A stretch of 64,000 nt of DNA from Uranotaenia lowii (Eukaryota; Arthropoda; Insecta; Diptera; Culicidae), in contig NC_073692.1 of assembly GCF_029784155.1 (NCBI RefSeq), forward strand, positions 326,821,920 to 326,885,919, read 5' to 3'. Positions 1-10,951 of this stretch are shown one piece after another. Both the position numbers and the translations under genes were made by a program. Below the pieces are notes generated by a model. It was given only the letters and a program-made list of their open reading frames with translations, searched no databases and had not been told where the DNA came from. Position 1 is the stretch's first letter. The number at the start of each line of letters is the position of its first letter.

Positions 1-147
1 AATTTAGAGGTATGTGAACACTGATTTAATTTTTTCGTTAAATGATGTAGTTTTTGTTAAAATTGACCTACAAATAACTAAGAAATTTCATAATAAATTC
101 AAAGTAAATATTGCGCCTCTTTTTGAATTATTGTCTTACTTTATGAC

Positions 148-960
148 TACCGTAAAACGAGGTAACTTTGATCACCGAGGTATCTTTGACAAACAATAAA
201 TTTTTGCAAATTATCACTAATAACTCAGTCTATAGTTTGAATTTTTGAAAACTGGTTTCTACGTTTGAAATCCTATGAGTTAAGTATCAAATAGTCAAAA
301 TTTGGTTTGTATTTGATTTTTTGTTTCTGTTAGTAAAAATGTAACTTCAAAATCTTAAAATATCCACTTTTTCCAAGGCTTGCAAACAAACAGCTCTCCT
401 GATGAATCCAAAAAGCATTTAGAAGCAAACGGGTTGTTGAATGTGAAAGAACAATTTTTTTTCTTTGTGTATGTACAATTATAGTGCTATATCTATAGTC
501 TTTTAGTGGTATATTTTTGATATTTAAAAAATAAGGACGTTTTCCAAGATAAAGCCCGTATTGGACAAATGCATAGAATCCCTATCAAATGGTTAATTTT
601 AAAGAAAAATGAAAATGGAAATAGTGGGGGGGCCTAGAGGAATGTGTGGAGGTAAAATTTCATTTGTAGTTTCTATCTTCAACTATTTAGCAATTGTTTT
701 AATTTTTGCCCCTAAATGTATGCAACCTAGAACTACTTTTTTCCATTATAAATGTTTTTGAAAGAAAACGTTGAAAAGCAAGACAAAATTAATAAACTAG
801 CATTTGTAAATATTATGAAGGTGTTTTGTATCCTTTATGATAGAGAAAACTCGTTGAAATAGAGACTGATCAATGTAACTCCAAAGCATCAAATTCAAAA
901 CAGAAACGAAATCGATTTTTAAATAAAATTTAAAGTGATGAAATTTTTAGATCGAAAAAC
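148..960 (-). mobile_element. MITE-A copy 3 (non-autonomous, TA-flanked)
   Basis: Read on the minus strand, this matches two other places in the window: 29,982-31,047 and the two halves of 32,981-39,582. Its 3' end, ccgttttacgg followed by TA at 148-149, is the terminal inverted repeat of the family, next to a gatcaaagtta segment that is shared by all copies. Similarity to copy 2 runs through most of the body, for example the block around 385-435 that contains caacccgtttgcttctaaat on the minus strand. The 5' end is not recognisable: similarity fades near 955, so this copy is 5'-truncated or interrupted. No coding capacity is seen. The family name MITE-A is only a label used here. Confidence 0.75.
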
Positions 961-2400
961 ATTTTGACCAAGGATATCTGAGGCAACGAACTTGATCATT
1001 TTTCGAGAAAAAAAAACCAGATGAAGTTTTGTCATGTTTTAAAGCTTCAGTTAGCTGTTACTTTTGACAACTGCTAGTTAAACAGTTTTCAGTTACAAGG
1101 ATTAATACATATCTTTAATCATTTAGCTTAAAAAGTTGTAAAACCAACTATTCGATACGGTTTTTTGCGGTTATGCGGTTATTTGAATATATCCCGTCTA
1201 AAGGTGGGATTGGAAACTATAGGGTGAAATGAAATGTGTTTTGTTATACAATTTCCCATTTTACTACATCAAATAGCTTATTTCATCGAGCGAACATCTC
1301 ACTACTGTATGTTGTCTGTTTTGTATTTGTTTTTGATGTTATGTTCATATTTGTCTGTCACTGTTTTGATCTTTAGTAAAATGGAGTTTTATGCTGTTTC
1401 AAAATTCATTGAATCTTTCTGTTTATTTACAACTTCATTGTCTCCAGTTATTTTGGTGTGAATTATTTCTGCAAAAATTCTCGTGTAATTGAAATAAATT
1501 TCAGGATGTCCTTTCACGTGAAGTCCACTGCGGTCTTGTTCATCAGGTCATAGACTAAGTAAGGTCTTTTTATGTGAATTTAGAGAATTGCGTAGTTCTA
1601 AATCTCAGCTCTTTTTCAGCGACACTTTTCCCACGCGTAAAAAAAAACCTGAGAGTATACCAACACTAAGTCTGAAAATGATCATAAGACTGCAAACATT
1701 TTACAATTTTCAGGCAATTTTATCCTGTAAACAAGTGAATAAATCGATTCAAGATTTATTATCTAATAAAGTAACATGAACATCAAGTGCTACTACTATA
1801 GTATTACATACTGAGTACTTTGAAACATTTTTTGGAACAATATTTTATTAGCAACTTACCTGGAAGTATAATTTATTGGAAAAGTTAATTCTTTTTAAGA
1901 TTATCAAAAAAGAGATATTGATAAATGCAAAATTTAAAAAACACCTAAACTTTTTTTTTTAAACATAACCGATTTCATGACAATAACTTCGAACAAAAAG
2001 GTTGAATTCTCGAAACCGAAAAATGGGTTGAATGGGGACATGATGGTTGATCGCGAAAGACATGGTGAAAATCGTAAAGATCAATCGAGATCAAGCAATC
2101 CAGATTATTTCTTTCCATGACTCGTGAGTTTTTTTTTTAATTTAAAGCAAAACAGCTTAAAGGAATTGAACTGAAATTTTGTTGTTTTTAAAAAAATTAA
2201 AAAACATGGGTTATTCCATACCAAAAGATAATGAAAATGCATCAACCCTCTTCAATCTGGCCTAAATCAGTAGGATAAATTACTGATATATATAAATAAG
2301 AAAAATAAATGTTTTGAGTGAATCAGATCACCTCCCTCCGGATGAGAGCCCCACCATTCTTAAAAATTTGCTTAATTTGCTTATTTGGTTTAATTAGGCT
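961..2400. other. AT-rich stretch, nothing recognised
   Basis: AT-rich sequence with many A and T runs. The few open frames (for example 1,234-1,461 on the plus strand) are low-complexity and match nothing I know. No RNA gene or transposon end is recognised. Confidence 0.5.
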
Positions 2401-2402
2401 GG

Positions 2403-2760
2403 CACAAAGATCAATTTCTTCTTTTGTCCCCCCCCCCCTTCGAAATTTCCACAAACCCGAAGGGGGAAATAAATAAAGTTTGAAGTAATTTATGTAAATT
2501 CCAATAGAAAATTCCAAAATCTGAAAGATTACAAGACTAAAAATCAAATTTAAGAAAAATTTTTGGAATTAAATTTATTAAATTTAAGAAGATGGGAGTT
2601 ATTTCACCTTTTGTTTTCTTGACAACTTCATTCAATTATTCGATAAAAAATTACTCGATTTAAAGGTTTTGTTGCATACAAGCTTCCGTGCAATTTATTC
2701 CAATTTATTAGTTTTTATTGTCCCCCCCCCCCCCCTCGCGATGTTCCAACTCCGAGTGAC
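2403..2760. repeat. Two similar poly-C motifs
   Basis: Eleven Cs at 2,428-2,438 and fourteen Cs at 2,722-2,735 each follow a similar ttgt lead-in and are followed by ttcga- or tcgcga-like sequence and a ttcc motif. They look like two copies of the end of one interspersed repeat in the same orientation. Related C-tracts or G-tracts bound the larger elements at 24.6-26.6 and 45.2-48.3 kb. The element they belong to is not delimited here. Confidence 0.4.
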
Positions 2761-5700
2761 AAAAGAAGGATTTGAAATTTGTTCCGGCATTATAGCACTG
2801 CTTATAGTGGGGTGAATCAGGACAAGCGCATAACATTATCTAGGATCCCAAACAACAAAAGAAAATGATCAAAATGGAAAGTCATTTTACTTTTAAGTTG
2901 ATTCAAGGAAATTCTGACTTACAGCTTTTGCTGAAAAACACGAAAAAAAATTATGAATTTCTTTTCACTTTTTTTGTATCTGGAGCTAGGCATCCTCTAT
3001 AAGAGGGTGTGAAAAAACAAAAAAAAAGTTTTAAATCCTTGATACTGTTTGTATTTCTTAAACTTACATAGTTGTGGAGCCAAAACAAAATGCACCATCA
3101 ATATCCAACCTTTGAATATATGAGCCGATCTTTATGAAAATGTATCGATAATGTTCCATAAACCGTTCCGATACAACTTTTTCTACGGTAGAAAAAATCG
3201 GAAAAAAAAGCTTTGATTAACCCTTTTAAATGGTTTGAACAATATTTCTGTACATTGCCAAGGGCTTGGTATTACTTCTTGGCCATTATTTCAACCATTA
3301 AATTACAAACATTCCGTTAGAAATGATAAATGACAACCTCATCAGCTGATATAATTTTCGATGTAATTTTTAACCGATTAACGTTTCGAAAGTAAAACTC
3401 TCAGCATTATCTTCATCAACAGATTAAAGCAGCTTTACAGCAGGTCCCATGTGTGGAACAACTACCGCCATATGAAAAATTGAATCCCGAAGGGCGCCTC
3501 CGCACAGCCTATCATTATTATTAGATTAATCTAAAGCAAATATTTTGAAGACAACCTCGTTTAGCCGTTCCCGGGGCTGCCTATTTTGAGGTTGCCTTCA
3601 TTTTGGGATTTTTAATTTCGCTCATTTTCACCGGATGTGAACGAGCAGTCAGTGGTGGATAGATGACATTCAACTGGCGGCGGCCCGACTCCCTTGCGCC
3701 AAGAGATAGGGCTGTCATTAGACCCCTGCCACTTTTTTTTCTGGTTTAAACCCTAGGAGGTTAAAGCGAAATGGAAGACCAATTTTGAGGTAATTTTTCG
3801 GAACCAGTCTCGAGGCGCTCTAACGGATGCCTTTGGTTGATGGTTGAAATGCCGCAACTCACACGCTCCGTTTAGAATGGAGGAAATCCATATAGAACGC
3901 AGCTCATTTTTGGGGCATTGAGGCATAACCCAAGCAATGGGGAAAGTTAATTACGATTGTTTACAATTATGAAATTAAGTAGGTACATTATTTCTTCGCT
4001 TATGTATGAGACCAAAGTGGGAGGAACTGCGACGGTCATATTTTCAACGAAATGTATAGAGTTTTGAGACACAAAAAAATAATGTTAGAGCGGAAGTTAG
4101 TTTTTCAATAAGGGGCCGTTCACAAAAAACGCAAGCACATAGGGAGGGGAAAGGTGTTTGACATTTTCTTAAGATCTTTGACAACGGGATAGGGGGGTTT
4201 GTTTGCCTTTTTAAATTAATGCAATATTTATTCTTTGCATTCAATGTAACAGTTTAGTGATAAATATTAAATGCTGGAATTTACATAAATTTGAGTAAAA
4301 GATATAGAAGATTGGAATTGCATATTTAAAGACAAAATTTATAAATTTAGCAATTATCTCCTTCAAAAGGGCTCAGAAGATTATTTTCAAACCTCTCTGT
4401 TTTCAATGAATTTACTAATCCAGCTTTAAAAAATCAGGTCTTGCAACGTCGACCGTAGCGTTACAGGATGAATCATTAATAAACTTTTCTCCGTGATGTG
4501 GCATTGAAATGCTTGGCATATTGCAGTAGCACGGCTGAACAGAAAAAAAATATTCACAACATTCGCAGACGATTGCAAAAGTTTTCCGGAACGACATGCG
4601 TTCAACCGAAACGTTCCCACTTTTTGAGCACTTTTTTTTTGTTTTTTCCCTCTGTTTTCCACCGAACAGTTCAAACGAAGCAGGAGAAATTTTTCCTAAG
4701 GCGCTGTGTTAAAATTTGCCTTTAAAAATAACAAAATCAGTGTGCACATTCGCTAGTTGCATTTTGAAACATTTTCCACTTTCTGTATGGCCGTCGGGCG
4801 TAAAACTGTTCCGACAAACGAAAGTCCCGTTCCCTGGTCCTTATGCCACATAATTGCATGTGCAAACCCCGTTTCTTTCCCTTTCCACACAAATTTTGAC
4901 CACTTGCTTCGGTTCCGGCTCCTGCATGTAGCAAAACCACAAAATCCTTACGAGCTGGGCCAAGCCAACTTTATCCTTGCCGATTCCTCCCAACTATTTT
5001 ACGGTAGAATATGTTTTCCTACTTTTACCTCTGAATCTAGCTCTCTATATCTCTCTCTTTGGTGGTAGCACACAGTCTGTTGCTCCAAATCCAAACATAG
5101 ATACTTACTTACTGCAGCCAAGTACTGAGAAGGTACCTACATACTACTGTCCCGATGAGGAACTTTTCCTCTTCAGCTGTTTAAACTAAAACTAACTATA
5201 AGCGCAAAGGTTTTCGAGCAGAAGTTGTTCCGAAATCAATGCAACGGTGAAGGGTCGGAGGATCACTCGAAAACGGATACAAATTTAATGTTGCCACGAG
5301 ATATACCTCGCCGGTGGGCTGTATTTAGGTGTTTCTTTAAATTTTAATATTTACAAAAAAAAACATTTCAAAAAAAATTAAATTAGGTAACAATTGAGGC
5401 ATACATACTTTTGTAGAAAATAAAATACAGCAGCTCAAGATTGAGTTATAACAAAATTTTGAAAGGAGATTGCATGCTTCATATGTTTAAATATTGTTGA
5501 GATTTTTTGAGTGAAAACTTTCAGATTAAATTAATCTATTGCAATGTTTCGAAGAGGCATAAGCATGAGAAAGCAATTAACCTTCCTCAAATTGCTCTCC
5601 TTGCTAGTCTTTGAAAAATATTTTTGTTAATCAAACAGAATACATCCCTGCCACCTTGTACTTCTTCTGATGTTCCATGTCGAAACTGCAGTTCCACGAT

Positions 5701-5810
5701 TTATATAAAAAACATTGCTATACTCTTTCAGATTTTCAATTTTTTTTTTATCGCGGAAAAATTACTTTTTTTTTATTTTTTTTTAGGTTATTAACATTAC
5801 ATGTTAATAA
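2761..5810. other. Unclassified, partly GC-richer DNA
   Basis: No gene could be supported. Around 3,540-3,760 and 4,490-5,280 the base composition is more balanced and overlapping open frames appear on both strands (for example 4,757-5,068 plus, 4,737-4,940 minus), but none has a recognisable domain, and frames open on both strands argue against coding. This may be low-copy intronic or intergenic DNA. A motif with cgtttcga near 3,390 resembles ones near 6,778 and 7,255. Confidence 0.4.
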
Positions 5811-6380
5811 ATACACTAGCTGACCCGGCAAACTTTGTTAAGCCTTTGAATTTTCACAAAAATAATTATTACGTTAATAGAGAGTAGATGTTACCGCAAA
5901 ATGGCGATATTCGGGACAGATATCGGACTATTTTCGTAATATTTCTGTCAAATTATATGAAGTGGATCTAACCACTGCCGTGAATGTTGAAGTGACAAAT
6001 ATGCCATTTTGAATTTTCTTCAATAAGAGTGTTTTTCTCTTTTTTCCCATTATCTACTTCTCAGACTTTTTTTTTAAATTTGGCTTTCTGGTAAAAACTA
6101 GATATGGCATATACGTCACTTCAGCATATCACGGCAGAACCGAACTCAATCTAAAAGAATGTTGTAAGTATTTTTACTATCATTCTTCAAACAGCAATTT
6201 TTTCACTCCCCAAGTTCACTTCACTAGAGACAGTGGCTAATTAATCGAAGAAAACGTTCATTTGAGCTTCCATCATATTGAACCTGGAATATTGCGTTGT
6301 TTTTCGCTTCGCAGTTTTTTTTAATGCTGGTGCCTTCCTCTAGGTGCAAAAATAAACATAAAAAATATTGGTTGTTATTG
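5811..6380 (+). repeat. Probable interspersed repeat of unknown class
   Basis: The segment opens with ctagctgacccggcaaactt at about 5,817, a phrase I recognise as recurrent in insect genomic repeats, though I cannot place it confidently in a family. No open frame, terminal inverted repeat or target duplication could be fixed, so the boundaries are approximate. Confidence 0.3.
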
Positions 6381-6694
6381 CTTGATTTCCAGTAAAAGCT
6401 GAAAGCGGATATCTTCTAGAATAAACTCAAAAATGAATTTTCTTCCGTTTTGCATTGTTTTCTTCATTTACAGAGATATTCTTATGTCCATTTTCGATTC
6501 ACCCCAAGATAAGTGCGCGAAAGAATGTTTTTTTTTGTCGCAATTTTGCCTTTTTTTTCACCAAAATTATGTAAGAAGTATTCTTCACCGTATACCAATG
6601 TTGCAGAAACGGCTCATCTTTATTTACAGTGTTTTCAATCAACACTTCTCATCATGATATCACAAAGAAATTATATGAACTTCTCTCAAATTAA

Positions 6695-6948
6695 AGTTTC
6701 AAAATATTTTATGGTAATATTGGCTATTTTTCGGTCTAGGGATTCAATCAAACAACTCAGTTTTTGAAATGCCTGACGTTTCAACCTATTTTGGTGGTTT
6801 TTCTCAAGGGAACTGGAAGATAATAAACTTCCAGTTCCCTTGAGAAAGATCACCAAAAATTGTCGAAACGTCGAGCATTTCAAAAACTAAGTTGTTTGAT
6901 TGAATTCCTGGACCGAAAAATAGCCAATATTACTATAAAACATGAATC
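6695..6948. repeat. Near-perfect long hairpin (inverted repeat with 8-nt loop)
   Basis: The left arm (about 6,695-6,819) and the right arm (6,828-6,948) are reverse complements with only scattered mismatches. They are separated by the loop ataataaa at 6,820-6,827. The innermost pairing ctcaagggaactggaag / cttccagttcccttgag is perfect, and the outer ends pair through ggctatttttcggtc. Arms of about 120 bp make this a fold-back MITE or a recent inverted duplication. Transcription would give one long stem. Open frames in it are by-products of the symmetry. Confidence 0.85.
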
Positions 6949-7868
6949 ACGGTCGAAAACATAAAGTTTCGTAATATTTTCAAAACATGAATGCTTAAGC
7001 TCTGGTCAAATAAAATTGGAATTCTGATTCACAGCAACTTCATATCAAAGGGTTATAAAATCAGTTTTTTTTTTCTAAAAGGCATTGAAAGCACTCATTT
7101 TAAGCAGAGAATTAAAGAAATTTTAATTTCATTCTTGAATTCTTAAATTCAAAGAACGCGTTTGCAGAATCGGTAAATATTTTTAGTAACGTTTAAATTA
7201 ACGGCAAATCAGTCCAATTTTATTGAATCCAAAAACATTTATTTTTGATCCAACGTTTCGGTGTTGGTTAACACCTTCATCAGGGATCCTGTGCGTGATG
7301 TGTAGTTTATTTTAACAATTAGTAAAGTGTATAATGTGTGTTGATATCTTAATTTCTAGCGTTACTTACAAAATGGATGATTTCGAATTGCTTTAGTAAA
7401 GGTGTACTGTCCGGATGTATAGTGGTGGGGTTTCACTGTGAAATTTGTAAAATTATGTTTTTGGTTGCCTTATACGATGAAACTATCCACTTACATTCAA
7501 ATTTAAAATTTTAAATTTTCTAACACAAAACATAAATTAGGACATTTACGTAGAATTGTTTAGAATAGTTTCCTCTTGCGTTGTTTTCTGAATATCGATA
7601 TTTCTGACAAGTTTTTTATGGGTCTTTTTGTAATTGTGTTTGTGTAAGATGTCTAAAACTGATGCAAAGATGGAATTGAGATTTTGGACATCAGTTCTCT
7701 GGTTGGCTGTTTTCTAAGTTTTGAAAATATAGCACATCTCGAAGAAATTTAGAGTGTGTTTGTTGAAACTTGAGTCTATGATATTTGTTTTTTTCTATGT
7801 TAAAAATGTGTCCTGTCTCTATTATGTGTTCAACTAGAGCTGTGTTGTCCTTCTCTTTCTGTTTTTCT
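6949..7868. other. No gene; repeat-like motif near 7,250
   Basis: AT-rich DNA without a supported gene. Near 7,250 the phrase caacgtttcggtgttggtta followed by caccttcatcaggg has the look of an interspersed repeat; similar cgtttcga plus cttcatca phrases occur near 3,390-3,420. Confidence 0.35.
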
Positions 7869-7871
7869 GTA

Positions 7872-8628
7872 CACAGTTAGAAAAATCCATGTAGCATTAC
7901 ATGCAAGTACATGGGTAGAAGGGAATCGGCCTTTTACATGTGATGATACTGCATACTTCATGTAAAATCCCAATAGCATTCATGTGCTTCGTTTATTGTA
8001 AGTTTACATTTTTTTTACCCCAATTCAAAATTCATATTGGATTGCAATGTTCGAAATAAAATCGGAAACACAAGTTTGACCAGGTGTTCATACTTTATTA
8101 AAAAAATTTATGATTGATGTTTACACCTGTTCATAAGTGTTTGAAGTTCCCCTGGGAATTGGACTGCAGACTGTAGAATAGAAAAAAAAAAATTTTTTTT
8201 TACTAAGTCCTTAGCTGCATTTACCCGCTGCTTTTGGCTCTTATGGTTTGTGGAAAAAAAATGATCAATCGATGTGAAAAGATTAGTGACGATTGGTAAC
8301 AACTATTCAACAACGTCGTTTCACAGACATTTGGATAGATTTTAGATCAGAACTAACCTTGCTAGAATATTCTGCGAGCAGCAAACGGAATTCAATTCCT
8401 ACGGGAATTGGAGCAAAACAACAAGTGAGTTGACAGCTTTGAGCACATACAGTTTCATGTAAATGTCCTTTAGAACAAGCATTCCCATTGAATTTCTGCG
8501 TGTTTTGCTAGCATTTTCATGTAAATTTCTTTGCAATTGCAAAGATGCTATAGCCTTTTCCATATTTTTGTCAGAAATTATTCGGAAACTAAATTCACTT
8601 GTAAAGTAAGATTACATTTTTTTCTGTG
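7872..8628. mobile_element. TA-flanked MITE with cacag-type ends
   Basis: Left end cacagttagaaaaatccatg (7,872) and right end, reading inward from 8,628 on the minus strand, cacagaaaaaaatgtaatc form imperfect terminal inverted repeats. Both are bordered by TA (7,870-7,871 and 8,629-8,630), the usual target of Tc1/mariner-like MITEs. Short sub-terminal catgtaaa motifs recur inside both ends. There is no coding capacity, so any mobilisation would depend on a transposase from elsewhere. The minus-strand frame at 8,108-8,302 has no recognisable domain. Confidence 0.6.
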
Positions 8629-8642
8629 TAGATATTGTTTTG

Positions 8643-8730
8643 TTTGTAGTATCGTCTTGAGGGATGAATGACATCCAGGTGTTAAAATCCTAAAGACCAA
8701 ATAAATTTAAAAAAATTTGTAGTATCGTCT
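8643..8730 (+). mobile_element. Very short retrocopy with 15-bp target duplication
   Basis: The 15-mer tttgtagtatcgtct occurs at 8,643-8,657 and again at 8,716-8,730. Between the copies lie only about 58 bases, including gggatgaatgacatcc and ending in aaataaatttaaaaaaa. That structure is a severely 5'-truncated non-LTR retrotransposon or SINE 3' end: direct repeats, an A-rich tail and no inverted repeats. The parent family is not identified from this much sequence. Confidence 0.75.
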
Positions 8731-10029
8731 CGTTTTTTCTTTGGAAACTTGAAGTAACTCCGGTAGCATACTGAATCTTGAAATAAAACAAACGTTCTAC
8801 ACCTTATCTCAAATACAGAAAAAGCTACATAATATAAAAACATCAATCATTTTGCAAAAAATTTGCAGTCACATTGTTGAATATTATTCTCCTTGAGAAA
8901 TATGAAAAATTCTTCAAGATGACCGTAAAATAAACAAAACGAAATAACGAGATTATTGATCACCAGATTTTATCTCGCGCGCATCCGGGCTATTTAATAA
9001 AATATGACAATATCCGGTGTTTGCTGTTTAAATTTTCAATCCAAATTTGGCCAAAATTCAGGGAATAGTCAACAAAAATTAAGAAAAAACATCGGAATGA
9101 TTATCGGTTGCATCAGAATACACCAGCTGATACAGAATTGTATTGAAAGCTTCTAGAAACCGTTCATGATCATTTGTCAAAACATGCTCTAAATATTTCA
9201 TATTTATACGTCATAACCGTAATAATTGAATAATTAAATAACATTTTTTGTTTGATTTTGCAAATGAAGTGTATTAAACCGGGCTGAATCCGAGTTTTTT
9301 TTTTTCAACGAAATCCCAGCAACCGGGTCGTACCGGACCTTCCTCAAAATTTGTATCAAATGTCCGGGTAAAAACGGGTGATCTGGCAAACTTTGGGTTA
9401 ATCAGATTAAAAAATGTTAAAGTTGCCTGGATACTGAAGCAAAACTGACTATTTTCGGCAATATGCTCCTTTCCGACTACTAACGTTTTCTTCGCCCGAT
9501 AAGGAAGATTTATAATCACATCCAAGAATCCATTTTACTAGTGCCGCGTGAAGAGTACAGTGGCATTTAAAATGGGCACCAAAACTCTTTACAAAACTAT
9601 GGATGAGCATCAGTTGCATCAGTAAGCCTTGATTGTTTTTGGCGCCTTCCTACTCTGGGTGTTTGAACGAAAAAAAAAATGGAAATTGGGTGCCATGATT
9701 TTTATTTGATACGAATAAAAACTAAAAATTATTATCAAATTCCACAGAAACATTTTCAAAAAAATCTTTCCGTTGTGTTTTTCACCGCGCATGACCGAAC
9801 GCAACAAAAAAAAATTACATGCGAATCGGATGAATCCTGTAAGAGTTATTCGTGTTTGCACACATGTTTGCCTCCATTTTTATAAATAAGTAAGAATATA
9901 TTATTTAAATCAAATACATACATACATAAATAAATCCTATTTTAATTTCTTAAGTTGTCTTGGTACATATTCGTGCCTGAAAATTTTCAAATTTTCGAAA
10001 GTGATGTTAAGTATTAGAGAAACATGGGA
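8731..10029. other. No gene recognised
   Basis: AT-rich. Open frames at 9,274-9,525 (minus), 9,619-9,861 (minus) and 9,679-9,885 (plus) are not recognisable, and the last two overlap on opposite strands. The cccgg-containing patch at 9,280-9,400 looks repeat-like but I cannot name it. Confidence 0.4.
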
Positions 10030-10140
10030 TACCAAAAAAAAATAAACATAAGCCGAAAAAACCATGAATTGTTCTAGTAAGATACAACGGATCACCTAAG
10101 GGACTTGAACTCGCAATTTTCGCTTCAAAAAATATCGCTA
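10030..10140 (-). mobile_element. tRNA-derived SINE fragment (same family as 44.6-45.1 kb)
   Basis: On the minus strand this contains a tRNA B-box, gcgagttcaagtccc (about 10,099-10,113), preceded by a gaagcg segment. It is followed by ttgtatctta, then aattcatgg and a cggcttatg tail. The same order (B-box, ttgtatct, aattcacg, cggcttacgttc) occurs at 44,980-45,060. The 5' A-box part is not preserved. The A-rich stretch at the low-coordinate end would be the tail. Confidence 0.6.
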
Positions 10141-10436
10141 GAAATATCGAGAACTAGTTTATAATGACAATTTTTTGAAGCATTTTCGGGGAAAGGTGAC
10201 CTGTAGTTTACAATATATGCAAGTAATTGAGTCAAATTTTCTCCCGAATTGGATTTGAAAAAAGTTTGTGAACTTTGATCTTAACGTGAAACTAGCCAAG
10301 TTAGTAAGAAAGCCTTAAAATGACATTACATAAGAATTCAACAGATTTAAATAAAAAATAAAGATGAAAATGAATATTTAAATACAGGCAAGTTGAGAGA
10401 CCAATCCGATCTTTTTGTGAGAATTCCAAGTGAATT

Positions 10437-10620
10437 GAGAGGACAGCTTGAAATCGAAAGGCGAATTGAGAGAGCAGCCTGAGTTGTTGATGAGAAATCA
10501 AGCGAGACAAAAGAACAGCTTGAAATCAAAAGGCGAGTTAAGAAGACAGCCTGAGTAAAATGTTAAGAATTTCAAGCAGGTTGAAATTTAAAAAAAGAAT
10601 CGGAAGAACAGGCTTAAGAA
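10437..10620. repeat. Degenerate tandem repeat of about 65 bp
   Basis: Two clear units and a decayed third share the elements acagcttgaaatc, aaaggcga and agcctgag: acagcttgaaatc occurs at about 10,443 and 10,514. Non-coding, and just upstream of the RTE relic. Confidence 0.55.
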
Positions 10621-10951
10621 TTCATGATGATTGAAGATCGTTTGGCTAGCGAACGGTAGACAATGTACCTTTCGAGACCCCATACATCCAACCTTCGTGT
10701 AGTGGTCATATCACCTCTTGTCTAACAACTTCGATTCTCTACCTCTCCGTGGTGCTAGCTAGGGTACGAGCAACCTTGACGAAGATCGTTTACCCAACCT
10801 CGGTAAGTACGCGTCTGTACTTCATGTCAGGGATGGCGTGCGGAGTGCAACGACGTCCTGATGGTTTTTGGGACCCAACACAGCAACATCACGACGGTCC
10901 TCCTGCGAGATAGTGGGGTTAGCTACGAGCCGTGCGAATCCATGACGCAAA

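Noticed and set aside
4415..5189. Cluster of overlapping open frames as a gene
   Set aside because: Frames open on both strands over the same bases, with no domain and no convincing splice or codon signal.
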